Shown here: in pieces, positions 36,197 to 44,208 of the stretch
Layout of the letters: every line of letters begins with the position of its first letter
How positions within the stretch are numbered: the stretch's first letter is position 1
DNA from: Methanobrevibacter millerae
Lineage (GTDB): Archaea; Methanobacteriota; Methanobacteria; Methanobacteriales; Methanobacteriaceae
Length of the DNA: 64,000 nucleotides
Assembly (NCBI RefSeq): GCF_001477655.1
Contig: NZ_CP011266.1
Span: forward strand, 1,720,001 to 1,784,000
Reading direction: 5' to 3'
Notes under the pieces: model-generated
What the model saw: the letters and a program-made list of their open reading frames with translations, nothing else
Database searches by the model: none
Told to the model about the DNA's origin: nothing
Translations under genes and position numbers: made by a program

Positions 36197-37468
36197 TTAT
36201 TTTTCCCTAATCATTTTTAACAATGCTGCGGCAATTTCAGTAGCATCCATTTTGGAAGATGTTATGACATTAACGTAATTTTCCAAATCATTATTTTCAA
36301 TCAATACACGAACATCATCCAAAACTTCTTTATTTTTTATTCTCTCGATTTCATCACGGCTTGGAACTTTCTTGCTTTTAATATTTAAATTGAATTTTTT
36401 TCTGATTTTAACCAAGTCATGTGATTCATACGGAGCCACAATATTGAACGCATATCCGGATTCACCTGCACGGGCTGTTCGTCCGATTCTGTGAATGTAA
36501 TCTTCAGGATTTTGAGGAATGTCATAATTGACGACAACATCAATTTCAGTTACGTCAATTCCACGGGCTGCAATGTCGCTTGCTACAAGAATCGATATGT
36601 TGCCGTTTCGAAACTTGTTCATTACCTTATCCCTGACTTTTTGGGTCATGTCACCATGAATGCTGTCTACCTTAAAGCCGTTTCTTTTAAGATTTCGATA
36701 AACAAAATCCACCCTGCGGCGAGTATTGCAGAATATCAGCCAGAGATTAAAGTCATAATATTCAATAATCTTACATAAATCATCAATTTTATCCCGGTCA
36801 TCACTTTTAAAAGAGAACTGCTTTATTTTAGGAATCGTTTTTCTTGAATCTGAAATTTTTATAAATTTCGGATTATTCTGATACAGCTTGGTGATTTTTT
36901 TGATTTCATCCCTCATTGTTGCAGAAAAGAGTAAAGTCTGTCTTTGCTTTGGAGTGTGCCTTAAAATCAGTTCAATGTCATCCCTAAATCCCATGTCCAA
37001 CATTTCATCAGCTTCATCCAGAACAACTGTTTCAACACCAATCAAATCAAGAGTTCCCCTTTCAATATGGTCAATAACACGGCCAGGAGTTCCAACAACA
37101 ACATGAACTCCCTTGTTCAATACGCGAATCTGCCTTCCGATAGCCTGACCACCATAAACCGCCAATATCTTTACCTTATCCATATCCCAGGACAATTTCT
37201 TAAACTCTTCTGCAACCTGGATGCACAGTTCACGTGTAGGACAGAGTATAATGGCCTGAGGTGACTTGTCCGGAGTAAAAATCTTGTTCAGTATTGGTAT
37301 AGCAAAGGCAAAAGTCTTGCCGGAACCTGTTTGTGCCTGACCGATAATGTCTTTTCCTGCTAATGCTTCAGGAATTGCTTTTTTTTGAATTGGAGTTAAC
37401 TTTTCAAACCCCATTTTACCGACAGCACTTTTAATGTCATCATTTATTTTTAAATCATTGAAATTCAT
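36197..37468 (-). CDS. DEAD-box RNA helicase
   Basis: 423 residues. ATP-dependent RNA helicase with all motifs: Q motif around GFEKLTPIQKKAIP, motif I AQTGSGKT, Ia PTRELCIQ, Ib TPGRV, motif II VLDEADEML, motif III SAT, IV LIFCNTRRR, V ARGID and VI HRIGRTARAG. The length is that of the minimal CsdA/RhlE-like core with a 50-residue tail, without an RNA-binding C-terminal domain. It probably unwinds structured RNA in ribosome assembly or at low temperature. The convergent gene ends one base before its stop. Divergent from the coiled-coil gene at 37544. Confidence 0.92.
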   Translation of the reverse strand: MNFNDLKINDDIKSAVGKMGFEKLTPIQKKAIPEALAGKDIIGQAQTGSGKTFAFAIPILNKIFTPDKSPQAIILCPTRELCIQVAEEFKKLSWDMDKVKILAVYGGQAIGRQIRVLNKGVHVVVGTPGRVIDHIERGTLDLIGVETVVLDEADEMLDMGFRDDIELILRHTPKQRQTLLFSATMRDEIKKITKLYQNNPKFIKISDSRKTIPKIKQFSFKSDDRDKIDDLCKIIEYYDFNLWLIFCNTRRRVDFVYRNLKRNGFKVDSIHGDMTQKVRDKVMNKFRNGNISILVASDIAARGIDVTEIDVVVNYDIPQNPEDYIHRIGRTARAGESGYAFNIVAPYESHDLVKIRKKFNLNIKSKKVPSRDEIERIKNKEVLDDVRVLIENNDLENYVNVITSSKMDATEIAAALLKMIREK

Positions 37469-37543
37469 TGTTTTAATATTTGAAAAGATTATTATTTATA
37501 GTTTTAAAAACAATATTATATTACTATAATGGGAGATATTCTT

Positions 37544-38128
37544 ATGGATAAGTCATCACTTGAAAATTTGGTTAATGATATAAACACGGAAGAAATGCTT
37601 AAGGAAAAACTTGAAGCCAGAATTTCCTCTGAAATCAACTCCAGAATAGAATCCGGCAGATATGATGATTACATCAATTCTGAAGTTGAAAGAAGAATGC
37701 AGACTGAAGAAGTTAAAAAGATAATCCAAAAACAGGTAGAAGATCAAGTCAAAGTAAAATTGGCTGAAGAAATGGCTGAACAGGTTGTTGAGGATGTTGA
37801 TGAAATATTGTACACCCGTGAAGACGGAGAAACAATTAATGAACGTGGAATAGACATTGGCCTTAAGCAGGGCCGTGAAGAAGGAATAGAAATCGGCTAC
37901 AAACAAGGCTTTGAAAAGGGAAAACAGGAAGGAATAGAAATCGGCCGTGAATCAGGTTATGAAAAAGCCATGAGCGAAGGCGGTGGAGCTTCATACCAGC
38001 AAGGACTTGATGAAGGAAGAAAACAAGGCCTTGAAAGAGTTGCACGTACAATGTATAAAGACAATTATCCCCTAGAAGAGATTACGAAGTTGACAGGACT
38101 TGTCTTGAAAAGACCAACAAGAAGATAG
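37544..38128 (+). CDS. Coiled-coil protein with Rpn-like Gly-repeat tail, no nuclease domain
   Basis: About 194 residues. The first 100 are a charged, mostly helical region (NSRIESGRYDDYINSEVERR and so on). Residues about 110-165 are a tandem of G-x3-G type repeats (LKQGREEGIEIGYKQGFEKG, KQEGIEIGRESGYEKAM), and the last 40 (LERVARTMYKDNYPLEEITK then LTGL) match the tail of Rpn/transposase-like PD-(D/E)xK proteins (ARxLxxxGxSxEEIxxxTGL). The catalytic domain of that family is absent. ATG 37544 with GGAG eight bases before is preferred to 37529. Eleven bases downstream is a Cas4-like nuclease, so the two may act together. Function unknown. Confidence 0.6.
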   Translation: MDKSSLENLVNDINTEEMLKEKLEARISSEINSRIESGRYDDYINSEVERRMQTEEVKKIIQKQVEDQVKVKLAEEMAEQVVEDVDEILYTREDGETINERGIDIGLKQGREEGIEIGYKQGFEKGKQEGIEIGRESGYEKAMSEGGGASYQQGLDEGRKQGLERVARTMYKDNYPLEEITKLTGLVLKRPTRR

Positions 38129-38139
38129 GAAAAATCACC

Positions 38140-38823
38140 ATGAAAAATAAATTCATTAAATACAAGGAATACTCATTTAAAAAGCATCCTTCAATAGAAA
38201 GTATACAAATAATTAACGGTAAAAATAATTTCCCCATTAGCTGGTTAAATCAGCAGGGTTATTGTGAATACCAGATATATCTCCAGTACATGAAAGGCAT
38301 AAAAACACAACCTACACGGGCAATGCTGAAGGGAACAGATGTGCACAGCCAGCTAGAAGAGGAATTTCTCAAGGATGCAGAAGAGGCAACATTCAACGAA
38401 GTGCTTGAATCATCAAAAAAGGAAGCTACAATATCCAGAGAATGCTTTGTTATTTCAGCCGATTACGGTATAAGAGGTTTCATTGATGAAATATGGATGA
38501 CACCAACAGAAATAGTAATCATAGATGACAAGCCAGGTTCCAGAGCGTTCCCATCAACAATAAATCAGGTCAGGGCATACTGCCTCGCATTCAAAAAAAT
38601 GAGCGGTGATGAAAGACAAATCAAGGGAGCACTGAGACAGCGCGGAACAGACAACATCTTTTGGAGTGAAGATTTTGATGCAAACGTTGAAAAGCAAATC
38701 AAATTCACAATAGATAGAATGCACTCACTTTTTGATGGTCAAAAACCATTCATCGCAACAAAAAATCCCAACAAATGCAAATCCTGCAGGTATCAAAGCT
38801 ACTGTGAAGAGTGCAAATTATAG
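38140..38823 (+). CDS. Cas4-like PD-(D/E)xK exonuclease, stand-alone
   Basis: 227 residues of the RecB/Cas4 nuclease superfamily. The iron-sulfur cysteines are in place: Cys42 in QQGYCEYQIYLQY and the C-terminal CKSCRYQSYCEEC (Cys213, Cys216, Cys222). The active site shows His69 (GTDVHSQLEEEF), Asp116 and the D-x-K motif at Asp129-Lys131 in IVIIDDKPG, then the QxxxY-like NQVRAYCLAF. No CRISPR array or other cas gene is in the window, so it is a solo Cas4-like protein, probably in repair or genome maintenance. It starts 11 bases after the Rpn-tail gene, likely the same operon. Confidence 0.8.
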   Translation: MKNKFIKYKEYSFKKHPSIESIQIINGKNNFPISWLNQQGYCEYQIYLQYMKGIKTQPTRAMLKGTDVHSQLEEEFLKDAEEATFNEVLESSKKEATISRECFVISADYGIRGFIDEIWMTPTEIVIIDDKPGSRAFPSTINQVRAYCLAFKKMSGDERQIKGALRQRGTDNIFWSEDFDANVEKQIKFTIDRMHSLFDGQKPFIATKNPNKCKSCRYQSYCEECKL

Positions 38824-38870
38824 CCAACACCACATACTTCTTTTTTAAAACAAAAATAAAAAAACAGGAA

Positions 38871-39521
38871 TTAAATCACACGATTTAATCCTAAATATAA
38901 CTTGTTTTTCTTATACATCTTATCCAAAATTTCATTCCATTCATCTATGGTAATTTTTCCCTTGTTTGGAATCAGACTGTCAAGTGATGCTTCGTTAATG
39001 TTTAAAATATCCGATAATATATGTGCAAGAGTTCTTCCGGTCAAAGACAATTCATAGGGATCATAGCCAGTAACCATCAATACCCACACATTATCCTTTG
39101 AAGAGCTGTTGTATTCTTTTTTAAGTGAATCATACCAGTGAGTGATAATATTTTGAATGTCGCCGATTTCTCCATCACCCACTGAAATATAGTATCCCTC
39201 TTCAGAAAAGTCAATTGTTTTAATTGCGTCGGAAATTTTAGAGTTAAGTTCCGGTGAACCGATTTCCAAATCATATTCATTGTTTGTTATATGCTCTTTT
39301 AAGTAATTTTCTATTTCTTTTTTGTTTTTGAAGTATCCGACAGGCTCCAGCCTGTCAGGATCCCTGTCACATAAATCATAGATTAAATCTTCATCAACAT
39401 CATAGATTTCATATCCGTCAAGCTTATGTGACTGATAAGGTTTGAAATCAAGACAATAATTCTCCAAATCATCCTTGTTTAAATACCATAGAACTTGAAC
39501 TCTTTTAATCATTTTAATCAT
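38871..39521 (-). CDS. Hypothetical protein in the hypE operon
   Basis: 216 residues, no recognised family, acidic and soluble, with no signal peptide or membrane helix. The centre holds EGYYISVGDGEIGDIQNIIT and NVWVLMVTGYDPYELSLTGR. The start at 39521 directly follows the stop codon of the RDD gene, so it is co-transcribed with hypE and the RDD protein; a start three codons later (MIKRV) is also possible. A role in hydrogenase maturation is not implied by anything in its sequence. It ends convergent with the Cas4-like gene. Confidence 0.65.
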   Translation of the reverse strand: MIKMIKRVQVLWYLNKDDLENYCLDFKPYQSHKLDGYEIYDVDEDLIYDLCDRDPDRLEPVGYFKNKKEIENYLKEHITNNEYDLEIGSPELNSKISDAIKTIDFSEEGYYISVGDGEIGDIQNIITHWYDSLKKEYNSSSKDNVWVLMVTGYDPYELSLTGRTLAHILSDILNINEASLDSLIPNKGKITIDEWNEILDKMYKKNKLYLGLNRVI

Positions 39522-39926
39522 TTATTCTATTTCATTGACAACAATTGTTTTTGTAAAATCACTGAAAATCCTATCATCACGTCTGAACAATTTTCCTAAA
39601 GCCCAATCAAAGATAATAGGGAACCAGAAAATTTTTGTTAAATTACGCACAATAGCCTGAACTGTGGAAATAGGATAACCGTTTCTTGAAATAACACGCA
39701 AATACATTAAGGCCTTGCCAACAGTTGCCCCTTTGGTCTTTTCCAATAAAACAAAATAAAGTATTATTAATACTGGAACAACATATGGGAAGTACATATA
39801 GACCTGGAACTGACCATACGGATTAATGAAAACTGACAACAGAAATGAAACAATCCACATGAATGCAGAAACTACAAAAAAATCTATAATATATGCAAGT
39901 ACCCTTCTTGTAAATACACTAGCCAT
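39522..39926 (-). CDS. RDD-family membrane protein
   Basis: 134 residues with three to four transmembrane helices. The family pattern is visible: RRVLAYIIDFFVVSAFMWIV at the start (R-x3-D) and TKGATVGKALMYLRVISRNG (GxTxGKxxxxLRVV). RDD proteins are small membrane proteins; some are sodium/proton antiporters, but most are of unknown role. It lies nine bases after hypE and directly before the hypothetical protein at 38871-39521, as the middle gene of an apparent three-gene operon. Confidence 0.8.
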   Translation of the reverse strand: MASVFTRRVLAYIIDFFVVSAFMWIVSFLLSVFINPYGQFQVYMYFPYVVPVLIILYFVLLEKTKGATVGKALMYLRVISRNGYPISTVQAIVRNLTKIFWFPIIFDWALGKLFRRDDRIFSDFTKTIVVNEIE

Positions 39927-39935
39927 TTTAACACC

Positions 39936-40955
39936 TCAGCAAACTCTAGGAACAGGATCAGCTATAGGAGCTTCCAAAATACGTTCTCCACCAATCGGCG
40001 TGTTGACAATGACATAATCACCATCTACAACTTCACCAATAATGGCAGCATTTTCACCATATTTCTCGCCTTTAATGGCTTCAAGGACAGCTTCCGCCTT
40101 ATCTGCTTTAACACCCATTACAACCTTACCTTCATTTGCAACTTCAAATGGATCAATACCAAGCATTTCTGAAACTGCATGAACCTCTTCCCTTATTGGA
40201 ATCGCATCCTGTTCTAAAACAATACCATTACCGGATTTGGAAGCCATTTCATTAATTGCATTAGCAAAACCACCACGGGTAGGATCTTTCATTGCAGTAA
40301 CGCCACCGACATCCAATGCTTTTTTGATAATATTCCACATTGGAGCAACATCTGATTTTAAATCAGTGTCGAATCCAAAGCCTTCCCTAAAAGACATCAA
40401 ACTCATACCGTGATCCCCCAAGCTGCCTGTGACAATGATTTTATCTCCAACCTGAAGACCGCTGTCACGTACAACCTCACCTTTTTTGGCTATTCCAATA
40501 CCTGTTGTGACCATTACAATACCGTCAAGCTTGTCCTGAGGCATGACTTTAGTATCTCCTGTAATTACAGCAACATCAACCTCTTCACAGGTTTCATTTA
40601 AAGATTTCATAATCTTATCCAAGTCTTCTATAGGAAAACCTTCCTGCATGATAATTGCATTTGAAATAGCTAAAGGTTTTGCACCCATTACAGAAACATC
40701 ATTTATTGTTCCTGCAGCTGAAATTCTACCAATATCTCCACCAGGGAAAAACAATGGGTCTATAGTATGACCGTCTGTTGTCATAACAATTTCATAATCG
40801 CCTAATGGTATTGATGCACCATCATCCAAAGCATCTAAACTAATACCACCATTAACACTTTTTTTGGATATATTGTCTAGGATTGTGGATGCGATTAAGT
40901 TAGCCATCACTTCTCCACCAGCACCATGATTCATATTAATTTTATCATCTGACAT
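39936..40955 (-). CDS. hypE: Hydrogenase maturation protein HypE
   Basis: 339 residues from the ATG at 40955 (MSDDKINMNHGAGGEVMANL), which has GGCGAT six bases before it; the longer frame adds 12 unlikely residues. HypE dehydrates a carbamoyl group on its C-terminal cysteine to a cyano ligand for the iron of [NiFe] hydrogenases. The AIRS/PurM fold shows in DDGASIPLGDYEIVMTTDGH and TGDTKVMPQDKLDGIVMVTT. The protein ends PVPRVC, with the essential C-terminal Cys. It heads the operon with the RDD protein. Expected in a hydrogenotrophic methanogen. Confidence 0.95.
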   Translation of the reverse strand: MSDDKINMNHGAGGEVMANLIASTILDNISKKSVNGGISLDALDDGASIPLGDYEIVMTTDGHTIDPLFFPGGDIGRISAAGTINDVSVMGAKPLAISNAIIMQEGFPIEDLDKIMKSLNETCEEVDVAVITGDTKVMPQDKLDGIVMVTTGIGIAKKGEVVRDSGLQVGDKIIVTGSLGDHGMSLMSFREGFGFDTDLKSDVAPMWNIIKKALDVGGVTAMKDPTRGGFANAINEMASKSGNGIVLEQDAIPIREEVHAVSEMLGIDPFEVANEGKVVMGVKADKAEAVLEAIKGEKYGENAAIIGEVVDGDYVIVNTPIGGERILEAPIADPVPRVC

Positions 40956-41039
40956 AAAGTATCGCCTTATAAAAAAGATATGTTGAAACAAGTATATTAA
41001 ATTAGTTATAAAATAATTGAAAAAAATTTAGAATTAAAA

Positions 41040-41085
41040 TAAAAATAATAAAAAAAAGAGTAAAGATAAGTTAATATCTTTAGAT
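41040..41085 (-). terminator. Terminator after S8e
   Basis: On the reverse strand after the stop codon AAAGATA pairs with TATCTTT (about 41066-41085), followed by ACTCTTTTTTTTATTATTTTT. Confidence 0.65.
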
Positions 41086-41457
41086 TAAAATTCCGTTAAC
41101 AACGCCATCCTGACCAGGTCTGGATGTTACTTTTGCATTACCTTCAGGAGTTTCTACAACTGCACCTTTAGTAATAATGTTCCTTCTTACATAGTTAGGG
41201 TTTGCGTCGTTTTCAATTACTCCTAAAATATCAGTAACTTGGGTTTTACCGGATTTAACATCAGTTAAATTAATTTTATTAGTAGTAGCTAATCTGAGTT
41301 TTTCATTTCCGCCACGAGTACGGATTTTTCTTAATCTTTTTTCATCTACTCTAGTTTCAGCAGGATCTCTTCCTAATTCTGATTTCCTTTTTCCACGGTT
41401 TGCAACATTTCTTGCACCAGATGGACTTCTAGTTGATTTTCCTTGAGAAATTGCCAT
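41080..41457 (-). CDS. rps8e: 30S ribosomal protein S8e
   Basis: 125 residues, the archaeal length. The family features are the basic N-terminus MAISQGKSTRSPSGARNVAN with RGKRKSELGRDP, RTRGGNEKLRLATTNKINLT, and NPNYVRRNIITKGAVVET near the end. Basic throughout, part of the small subunit. It is a single gene with its own TATA box (ATTATATAATTA on the reverse strand, about 41482-41493), an AGGTGA ribosome binding site and a strong terminator. Confidence 0.95.
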   Translation of the reverse strand: MAISQGKSTRSPSGARNVANRGKRKSELGRDPAETRVDEKRLRKIRTRGGNEKLRLATTNKINLTDVKSGKTQVTDILGVIENDANPNYVRRNIITKGAVVETPEGNAKVTSRPGQDGVVNGILI

Positions 41458-41481
41458 TATTTCACCTAAATAAGTATAATT

Positions 41482-41493
41482 AATTATATAATA
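41482..41493 (-). promoter_or_regulatory. TATA box of the S8e gene
   Basis: ATTATATAATTA on the reverse strand, about 30 bases before the ATG at 41457. AGGTGA follows as the ribosome binding site (41463-41468 on the complementary strand). Confidence 0.55.
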
Positions 41494-41648
41494 ATCGCTG
41501 CCATCAAGTCTCTTTTCTGTAAATTGAAGGACAAGAAAAATAACAATTTACATTATGAGAGCAAAAAAGAGCCTTAATGAATAATGATAATAAAATATTA
41601 CTTTTTCATTATATATAAACTTTATTTTTTATAATGATTTTTACAGTT

Positions 41649-41996
41649 TTATTTTTCAAATGAAAATTTTAAATTGCATATAGGACAATAGTTTTCATTC
41701 AAAAGGGAAGTTCCACATACGGGACAGTTATCTGGAGAATTTGATAGATAGACATATTCCTTATCCAGACTTACCTTTGGAGGAATAATAGGTTCAGGTT
41801 TTCTTGAAGCATCCTCTGTTTTAGACCGAGCAAGGATTTCATCAACAAGATTATCGAAATCCTCTTCTGAAAGTTCACCGTCATCACTTGCATCCAATAT
41901 TCTTTGAATATCATCATCAGTGATTTTGTCTCCCAAAACATCTTTCAATAAATCGACCAAATCATTGTCCTCTATATAGTACTCTTCATTTTCCAT
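41649..41996 (-). CDS. Small acidic protein with EF-hand-like loop and zinc ribbon
   Basis: 115 residues. Near residues 30-50, ILDASDDGELSEEDFDNLVD fits the calcium-binding EF-hand loop (DxSxDGxxSxxD) between two helices. The C-terminus is a zinc ribbon with CPVCGTSLLNENYCPIC (two C-x2-C pairs). The linker is charged and Pro-rich. It is the first of three small acidic proteins on the reverse strand by position and the last to be transcribed. The combination suggests a regulatory or scaffold role; no homologue with known function is recognised. The calcium-binding reading rests on the loop pattern only. Confidence 0.65.
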   Translation of the reverse strand: MENEEYYIEDNDLVDLLKDVLGDKITDDDIQRILDASDDGELSEEDFDNLVDEILARSKTEDASRKPEPIIPPKVSLDKEYVYLSNSPDNCPVCGTSLLNENYCPICNLKFSFEK

Positions 41997-42024
41997 GAAA
42001 ATAATATGTGAGTAATAATTAATA

Positions 42025-42291
42025 TTATTTACTCACGAAATCCAAAATATTATCCTTAGGCTCCATTTTTTCAATTATCTCATCAGGAATTTGAGTATCC
42101 TCAAAACCAAAATCAATACTACATTCAGGCTCCTGCGGAATAATATCATCAGGATTTTCATATATATAATCTGAAATGTTGTTTTTCAAATCCCTGATTA
42201 TCCTGTCGACATCCACCTCGCTGAGGTCATCATCATATTCATAGACAAACTCTTCACGGAGCTCATCATCCAGCTCATTTAAATAATTCAT
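42025..42291 (-). CDS. Small acidic protein
   Basis: 88 residues, strongly acidic (DELREEFVYEYDDDLSEVDV), with no cysteine pair, no signal peptide and no membrane helix. It lies eight bases after the 114-residue protein and 28 bases before the zinc-ribbon protein, so the three form a likely operon. The N-terminus resembles the first protein in being rich in Asp/Glu with a DLSEVD segment, but no family is recognised. Function unknown. Confidence 0.55.
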   Translation of the reverse strand: MNYLNELDDELREEFVYEYDDDLSEVDVDRIIRDLKNNISDYIYENPDDIIPQEPECSIDFGFEDTQIPDEIIEKMEPKDNILDFVSK

Positions 42292-42299
42292 AATATCAC

Positions 42300-42644
42300 C
42301 TAATTCGTCCTTATCTTATAGTTGAATTTTGAAACATCAAATGTATTGAAAAACGTGTTTGCATAAACCTTTTTGCTGGATATAGATAGTTCAAAATCTA
42401 TCATATCGCCATTGCATTTGATTAAAATGCATACATCGGGATCTTCCAAAAGGTCTTTGCTGACATTAAGCACATCTGATGCACCATTTATTTGAATTGA
42501 TGAAGGCAAACTGTTACCATCAACATTCAGGAATATTCCCTGTGAAAGTTCATAGTTTGCACAATATCCATCTTTTCCACATACTTTAGCAACGAACGTG
42601 TCATTTATTTCATCATAACTTGAAATTAATTCTTTTGATTCCAT
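42300..42644 (-). CDS. Hypothetical protein, first gene of the small acidic cluster
   Basis: 114 residues, probably a beta-rich single domain (SSIQINGASDVLNVSKDLLE, VCILIKCNGDMIDFELSISS). No motif, signal or membrane segment is visible. It is the first-transcribed gene of the reverse three-gene cluster and diverges from polB2. A ribosome binding site, AGAGGTTTGATATAATG-like with GAGGT, lies before the ATG. Function unknown; position next to the polymerase subunit is not evidence of a shared role. Confidence 0.55.
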   Translation of the reverse strand: MESKELISSYDEINDTFVAKVCGKDGYCANYELSQGIFLNVDGNSLPSSIQINGASDVLNVSKDLLEDPDVCILIKCNGDMIDFELSISSKKVYANTFFNTFDVSKFNYKIRTN

Positions 42645-42823
42645 TATATCAAACCTCTACCATTATTATATCTAAAAAGTAATATAAATTAATTCCTAGA
42701 GCATTTGAGAAGTAATATGAGCATATTTCAATAAAATATTTATTTTACAAGTGATAAAAATTTCCCTGACCTGTAAAAATTGTCCTCACAAAAGTATTTT
42801 AAACACTTACATCAAAAATTATC

Positions 42824-43507
42824 ATGATGGAAGAAACAGCCGAACAACTACAATTAGAAAATGAAATTAAAACTCAGGCCCAGGTCTTTTTAAAGGATTT
42901 CAATGCAGAACTGCCTGAAAGCATGGAACTTGAGTACGAAGGATTCTACAGAAGAGGATTCTTTGTAACCAAAAAAAGATATGCGGTCATTGAAGATGGA
43001 GAAATAATAGCTAAAGGCCTTGAATTGGTAAGAAGAGACTGGGCACCGATAGTCAAGGAAACACAGGAAGCTGTTTTGATGGCTCTGTTAAAAGAAGGAG
43101 ATTCAAAAAAGGCCATTTCAGAAGTTAAAAAAGTATTGAAAAGAATAAAAAAGGGCGATGTTGAAAACAAAGAGCTGATAATACACACACAAATCAACAA
43201 GCCTTTGGGAGAATACAAACAGGTAGGCCCACATGTAGTTGCAGCCCAGATTATAGAAGACCACGGAATAAAAGTAACCCGCGGAACAATCATCCAATAT
43301 ATAATAAAAAAAGGAAAGGGTTCAATAAGCCAGCGCGCAGTACCTTATGAGTACAGCGAAGGCATTACATATGATAAAGATTACTACATCAACAATCAAG
43401 TCATTCCTGCAGTAGGACGGATAATGGAACCTCTGGGATATACAAAACAGGATTTGCAAGACCTGGCCGTTGGTGAAAAACAGCAAAGTCTTGACGCTTT
43501 CTTCTAG
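42824..43507 (+). CDS. polB2: DNA polymerase B2, small subunit of split family B polymerase
   Basis: 227 residues. In Methanobacteriales the family B polymerase is split into a large PolB1 and this small C-terminal part, PolB2 (as in Methanothermobacter). The segment [20 protein letters not shown] holds the KxRY motif (Lys51-Arg52-Tyr53) that belongs to the polymerase thumb/active-site region. [15 protein letters not shown] and the C-terminal thumb follow. The last eight residues QQSLDAFF form a PCNA-interacting peptide (QxxLxxFF). No ribosome binding site is seen before ATG 42824/42827. The large subunit is not in the window. Confidence 0.9.
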   Translation: MMEETAEQLQLENEIKTQAQVFLKDFNAELPESMELEYEGFYRRGFFVTKKRYAVIEDGEIIAKGLELVRRDWAPIVKETQEAVLMALLKEGDSKKAISEVKKVLKRIKKGDVENKELIIHTQINKPLGEYKQVGPHVVAAQIIEDHGIKVTRGTIIQYIIKKGKGSISQRAVPYEYSEGITYDKDYYINNQVIPAVGRIMEPLGYTKQDLQDLAVGEKQQSLDAFF

Positions 43508-44206
43508 TTATAAAATAGTATTTACATCACCGATATTTTCTATGACAGTGATATCCAATTGTTCTTTTTTAATGTATTCCCTGTCATCTTCAGTAACATC
43601 AGAATTAACCAGGATAGCACTCATTCCGGCATTGACCGCACCTAATGCATCTTCCCTGAATTTGTTTCCAATCATCACTGACTTTTCAGGATCCCCTTTC
43701 ATTTTTCTCAATGCAACGTCATAAATCAGTCTGTCGGGCTTTTTCTTTCCGACCTCTTCTGAAGTAATTACCTCATCAAAAAATGAATAAACATTCAATC
43801 TAACAAGCTTTTCCCACTGTTTGATTGTAATACCGTTGGATATGACAGCTAAACGGTAGCCCTGACTTTTAAGATAAATCAATGTATCAATAGTCTCAGC
43901 GAAAGGTCTTAAAAGTGCCATTTTCACATTATGATATGTAATCATACCCAAAGCAACAAGCATAGGGTCTTCATGACCTAAAACCACCTGAGTCAATACG
44001 TTGAAATGCCTTCCATAGTTAGAACCTTTTTCACGGATGATTGTTTTTAAAACACCATATGCCTCATCCTTATCTAAAGGCAGTCCATTATCAACCATCA
44101 ACTCAATAGCTGCTTTTCTTGCAGTTTGTGCGAAAGCGGAAGTATCCAGCAATGTATCATCAACATCGAAAAATACTACACGATCGTCTTCAATATTTCT
44201 TCCCAT
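43508..44206 (-). CDS. HAD-superfamily hydrolase
   Basis: 232 residues. Motif I FFDVDDTLLDTS near the N-terminus with two Asp, motif II ISNG near residue 120, Lys in KKPDRLIYDVALRK as motif III, and motif IV MIGNKFREDALGAVNAGM. The cap is helical (residues 20-90). The family (TIGR02253-like in archaea) covers phosphatases of unspecified substrate. It starts two bases after the stop of xth, as the third gene of pheS-xth-HAD, and ends next to the convergent polB2. A phosphatase in nucleotide or sugar metabolism is possible; nothing narrows it. Confidence 0.85.
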   Translation of the reverse strand: MGRNIEDDRVVFFDVDDTLLDTSAFAQTARKAAIELMVDNGLPLDKDEAYGVLKTIIREKGSNYGRHFNVLTQVVLGHEDPMLVALGMITYHNVKMALLRPFAETIDTLIYLKSQGYRLAVISNGITIKQWEKLVRLNVYSFFDEVITSEEVGKKKPDRLIYDVALRKMKGDPEKSVMIGNKFREDALGAVNAGMSAILVNSDVTEDDREYIKKEQLDITVIENIGDVNTIL

Positions 44207-44208
44207 AA

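Noticed and set aside
38140-38823. Cas4-like gene as a sign of a CRISPR locus
   Set aside because: No array and no cas1, cas2 or effector gene in the window; solo Cas4-like proteins are common in archaea.
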